Origin: Archangium gephyra
Lineage (GTDB): Bacteria; Myxococcota; Myxococcia; Myxococcales; Myxococcaceae
Assembly (NCBI RefSeq): GCF_001027285.1
Contig: NZ_CP011509.1
Coordinates: forward strand, 10,130,501-10,194,500
Reading direction: 5' to 3'
DNA length: 64,000 nt
Part shown: positions 62,003 to 64,000 of the stretch, piece after piece
Position numbering within the stretch: the stretch's first letter is position 1
Layout: each line of letters begins with the position of its first letter
The notes under the pieces: generated by a model
The model's input: only the letters and a program-made list of their open reading frames with translations
The model's database searches: none
What the model was told of the DNA's origin: nothing
Translations under genes and position numbers: made by a program

Positions 62003-63553
62003 GTGAGGCGGCTCGTCACCGGACTGGCCCTGCTGGCGGCGCTCTCGGGGTGCTCGCGCAGCAAGGAGTCCCGTCCCGCCGGGCCGGACACCCCCGCGCA
62101 AGCAAACACCGCGGCCCGGGCGGATGCGCCAGGGGCCATCCTCTTCCTGTCCGCGGACGTGCGCGGCTACCTGGGCCCCTGCGGGTGCAGCGAGAACATG
62201 CGCGGAGGCATCGCGCGCGCGGCCTCGCAGGTGAAGGAGGCGCGCAAGGGCGCCCTGCCCGTGCTCTACGTGGATGGCGGCGACAGCCTCTTCGGGGAGC
62301 GGGAGCTGAAGCCGGAGCAGGTGCCGCAGGAGGAGCGCAAGGCGCGGGCGCTCGCCGAGGCCATGAAGGACATGGGCCTCGTGGTGCGCGCCTCGGGCGA
62401 GCTGGACGATGCGCGCGGCGCCGCCTTCCGCCAGGGGCTGGGACTGCCCGAGCTGGAGCCCGGTGGCGTGAAGGTGCTGGCCGCCGGAGCGCGCAAGGTG
62501 GGCGTGGTGAGCGCCGCGGACGGGGCCGGGCTGAAGCAGGCCGCGGCCCGGGCCCGCGCCGGGGGCGCCGCCTTCGTGGTGGGCCTGTTCCACGGCACCG
62601 TGCAGGAGGCCCAGCAGGCCGCGGCCACGCCGGAGCTGGGGGTGGACCTGGTGCTGGCCACGCACACCGCCTTCGAGTTCGACGGCGAGGAGAACAAGCC
62701 GGCGCGGGACGTGCCCGTCGTCGCCCTGCAGAGCAAGGGCCGCTCGCTGCTGCGCGTGGACCTGGCCTACGGCGCGAAGCCGGGCCCCTTCACGCTCCAG
62801 AAGACGGCGGCGGACACCGAGCGCGAGGCCGCCTCCATCGAGCGGCGCCTGGCGCTGATGGACAAGGAGATCAACCTCCCGGACATCACCCCGGAGCGCA
62901 AGCAGCTGCTGCAGCAGAAGCTCCAGGAGTTGGTGGCGCGCCGCCAGGCCCTGCTCACCGCGCCGGTGGCCTCGGTGGGCGAGGGCGACAGCTTCTCCGT
63001 GCGCTTCGTCCCCCTGGAGTCCACCCTCCCCTCGGATCCCGAGGTCCAGAAGGTGGTGACCGCCTATGACGCGGACGTGGGGAAGATGAACCTCGAGTGG
63101 GCCAAGGCCCATGGGCAGGACTGCCCGGCCCCGGAGAAGGGACAGGCCGCCTTCGTGGGCAACGCCGCCTGCGCCGAGTGCCACGCGGAGTCCTTCCCGG
63201 TGTGGGAGGCCTCCAAGCACCACCACGCGTGGAAGACGCTGGAGGACGCGGGCAAGCAGTTCCACCTCAACTGCACCGGCTGCCACGTCACCGGCTGGGA
63301 GAAGCCCGGCGGGGTGTGCCGCCTGGACAAGGTGGCCGGCCGCGAGAACGTGGGCTGTGAGAGCTGCCACGGCCCGGGCTCCCTCCACGCCGAGGATCCG
63401 TCCGCCACCAACATCACCGCCCGTCCCGGCCAGGAGGTGTGCGTCACCTGCCACAACCGGGAGAACTCGCCCCACTTCGACTTCGCCACCTACGTGCCGA
63501 GGATCCTCGGTCCCGGTCACGGCCAGCCACCGGCAGTGAAACCGAAGCCTTGA
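62003..63553 (+). CDS. lipoprotein with metallophosphatase-like and tetraheme cytochrome c domains
   Basis: A 516-residue lipoprotein (signal VTGLALLAALSGC). The N-terminal part begins ILFLSADVRGYLGPCGCSEN and has LYVDGGDSLFG, VGVVSAADG and ATHTAFEFDG, similar to 5'-nucleotidase/metallophosphatase-like proteins seen with c-type cytochromes. The C-terminal part has four CxxCH heme sites, CAECH, CTGCH, CESCH and CVTCH, at about residues 390, 424, 452 and 480. It is probably an envelope electron-transfer protein. The GTG start was chosen because it gives a normal lipoprotein signal; it lies 4 bp after the response regulator stop. Confidence 0.85.
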   Translation: MRRLVTGLALLAALSGCSRSKESRPAGPDTPAQANTAARADAPGAILFLSADVRGYLGPCGCSENMRGGIARAASQVKEARKGALPVLYVDGGDSLFGERELKPEQVPQEERKARALAEAMKDMGLVVRASGELDDARGAAFRQGLGLPELEPGGVKVLAAGARKVGVVSAADGAGLKQAAARARAGGAAFVVGLFHGTVQEAQQAAATPELGVDLVLATHTAFEFDGEENKPARDVPVVALQSKGRSLLRVDLAYGAKPGPFTLQKTAADTEREAASIERRLALMDKEINLPDITPERKQLLQQKLQELVARRQALLTAPVASVGEGDSFSVRFVPLESTLPSDPEVQKVVTAYDADVGKMNLEWAKAHGQDCPAPEKGQAAFVGNAACAECHAESFPVWEASKHHHAWKTLEDAGKQFHLNCTGCHVTGWEKPGGVCRLDKVAGRENVGCESCHGPGSLHAEDPSATNITARPGQEVCVTCHNRENSPHFDFATYVPRILGPGHGQPPAVKPKP

Positions 63554-63701
63554 AACACCTCCGGGCGGTGTGTTTCTTCCCGTGGGTACCTTCCAAGGGG
63601 AAGATGGCCCGCCCGGATGCTTGTTTGAGTGAAGCGAAAAGCATCGAACACTTGAGCCACCAATCAACCCGGCCCTTCCGTCAGCCGGCTCCCAGGTGAC
63701 C

Positions 63702-64000
63702 ATGCCGTCCTTCAGCCTGCTCTTCCTGGTCCTGACGTCCGTTCCGCCCGCCAAGGACGCGGTGCCGATGCCTCCGCCGCCCCCCGGCATGCGGGTGCTC
63801 AACGCGCAGGACACGCAGTCGCGGGTGGCAGTCGCCTCCGTCAAGGCCCAGGAGCCCGAGGCGGAGGTCCCCATCCAGTCCGCCGAGGAGGTGCTGGAGG
63901 ACCTGCGCAACGAGGCCACCGACGCCGCCGACGAGGAGCCCACGGAGGAGTCCACCGAGCTCGAGGAGATGCGGGCGCTGGAGGGTGCCACGTTGGATCC
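63702..64000 (+). CDS. N-terminal part of an exported protein (cut by the window edge)
   Basis: ATG at 63702 opens a frame that runs to the window edge (99 complete codons). It has a signal-like start (MPSFSLLFLVLTSVPPA), then a Pro-rich and a Glu/Asp-rich stretch (AEEVLEDLRNEATDAADEEP; ESTELEEMRALEGATLD). No domain is reached. It could be the start of an envelope enzyme such as a lytic transglycosylase, but nothing visible proves it. Confidence 0.6.
   Translation, partial: MPSFSLLFLVLTSVPPAKDAVPMPPPPPGMRVLNAQDTQSRVAVASVKAQEPEAEVPIQSAEEVLEDLRNEATDAADEEPTEESTELEEMRALEGATLD

Noticed and set aside
1-64000. Long opposite-strand and other-frame reading frames throughout
   Set aside because: High GC creates long open shadows; those opposite genes with signal peptides, motifs and ribosome sites were dismissed because they lack all of these.

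Overview
The window is high-GC DNA that reads as a myxobacterial chromosome, most likely from the Cystobacterineae (Archangium/Cystobacter/Melittangium type). The evidence is the gene mix: eukaryotic-like Ser/Thr kinases (one with a PEGA tail, one a 1762-residue kinase/ATPase/GAF/histidine-kinase fusion), many lipoproteins and secreted proteins of unknown function, a MopE-like cysteine-rich lipoprotein, an M57-type metalloprotease, a SitA-like lipoprotein toxin with a small immunity-like gene, and a P450 beside methyltransferases. No rRNA, complete tRNA, CRISPR array or replication origin was seen.

Layout. 1-6 kb: end of an unidentified gene, a methyltransferase, a lipoprotein, an acyl-CoA-dehydrogenase-like flavoprotein, a TIMP/netrin-like secreted protein and a TPR-like secreted protein. 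5.8-8.4 kb: PEGA Ser/Thr kinase, then a scar with an IS630 transposase remnant and an internally deleted copy of the TIMP-like gene. 8.4-17.7 kb: glycosyltransferase 2, a J-protein lacking HPD, an Ala/Gly-rich protein, a TPR protein plus MopE-like lipoprotein, DUF1428, a methyltransferase, and a large secreted PKD protein split by a frameshift. 17.8-24.3 kb: histone-tail-like basic protein, CocE hydrolase, coiled-coil anchored protein, GH25 lysozyme, PLD-like lipoprotein. 24.4-35 kb: LytTR two-component pair with alpha/beta hydrolase, a phospholipase-C-like protein, a MerR regulator with a SoxR-like box driving a methyltransferase and P450, an outer-membrane protein pair, a PI-PLC with ricin lectin. 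35-43.5 kb: M57 protease, the giant hybrid kinase, two secreted proteins.

43.4-49.8 kb is the accessory part. It holds a SitA/immunity-like cassette (toxin frame broken by one base), then a segment bounded by two 24-bp direct repeats (21/24 identical) that resemble the 3' end of tmRNA. Inside are a lower-GC gene coding for an HNH nuclease with six tandem 41-residue zinc-knuckle repeats, a small winged-helix protein, an IS5 transposase fragment and a frameshifted secreted protein. The HNH/zinc-knuckle gene is the best candidate for an undescribed system, probably mobile or defensive.

49.8-64 kb returns to core-like genes: S51-type peptidase and methyltransferase (overlapping), universal stress protein, CBS protein, ZIP transporter, ECF sigma factor, VOC protein, dicarboxylate symporter, a four-gene LpoB-type envelope operon, an MscS channel, a response regulator, a metallophosphatase/tetraheme lipoprotein and the start of one more secreted protein.

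Three genes are each broken by exactly one missing base in a C or G run (16407, 45192, 48507). The simplest reading is a homopolymer-shortening assembly error. Slippage mutation is the alternative.
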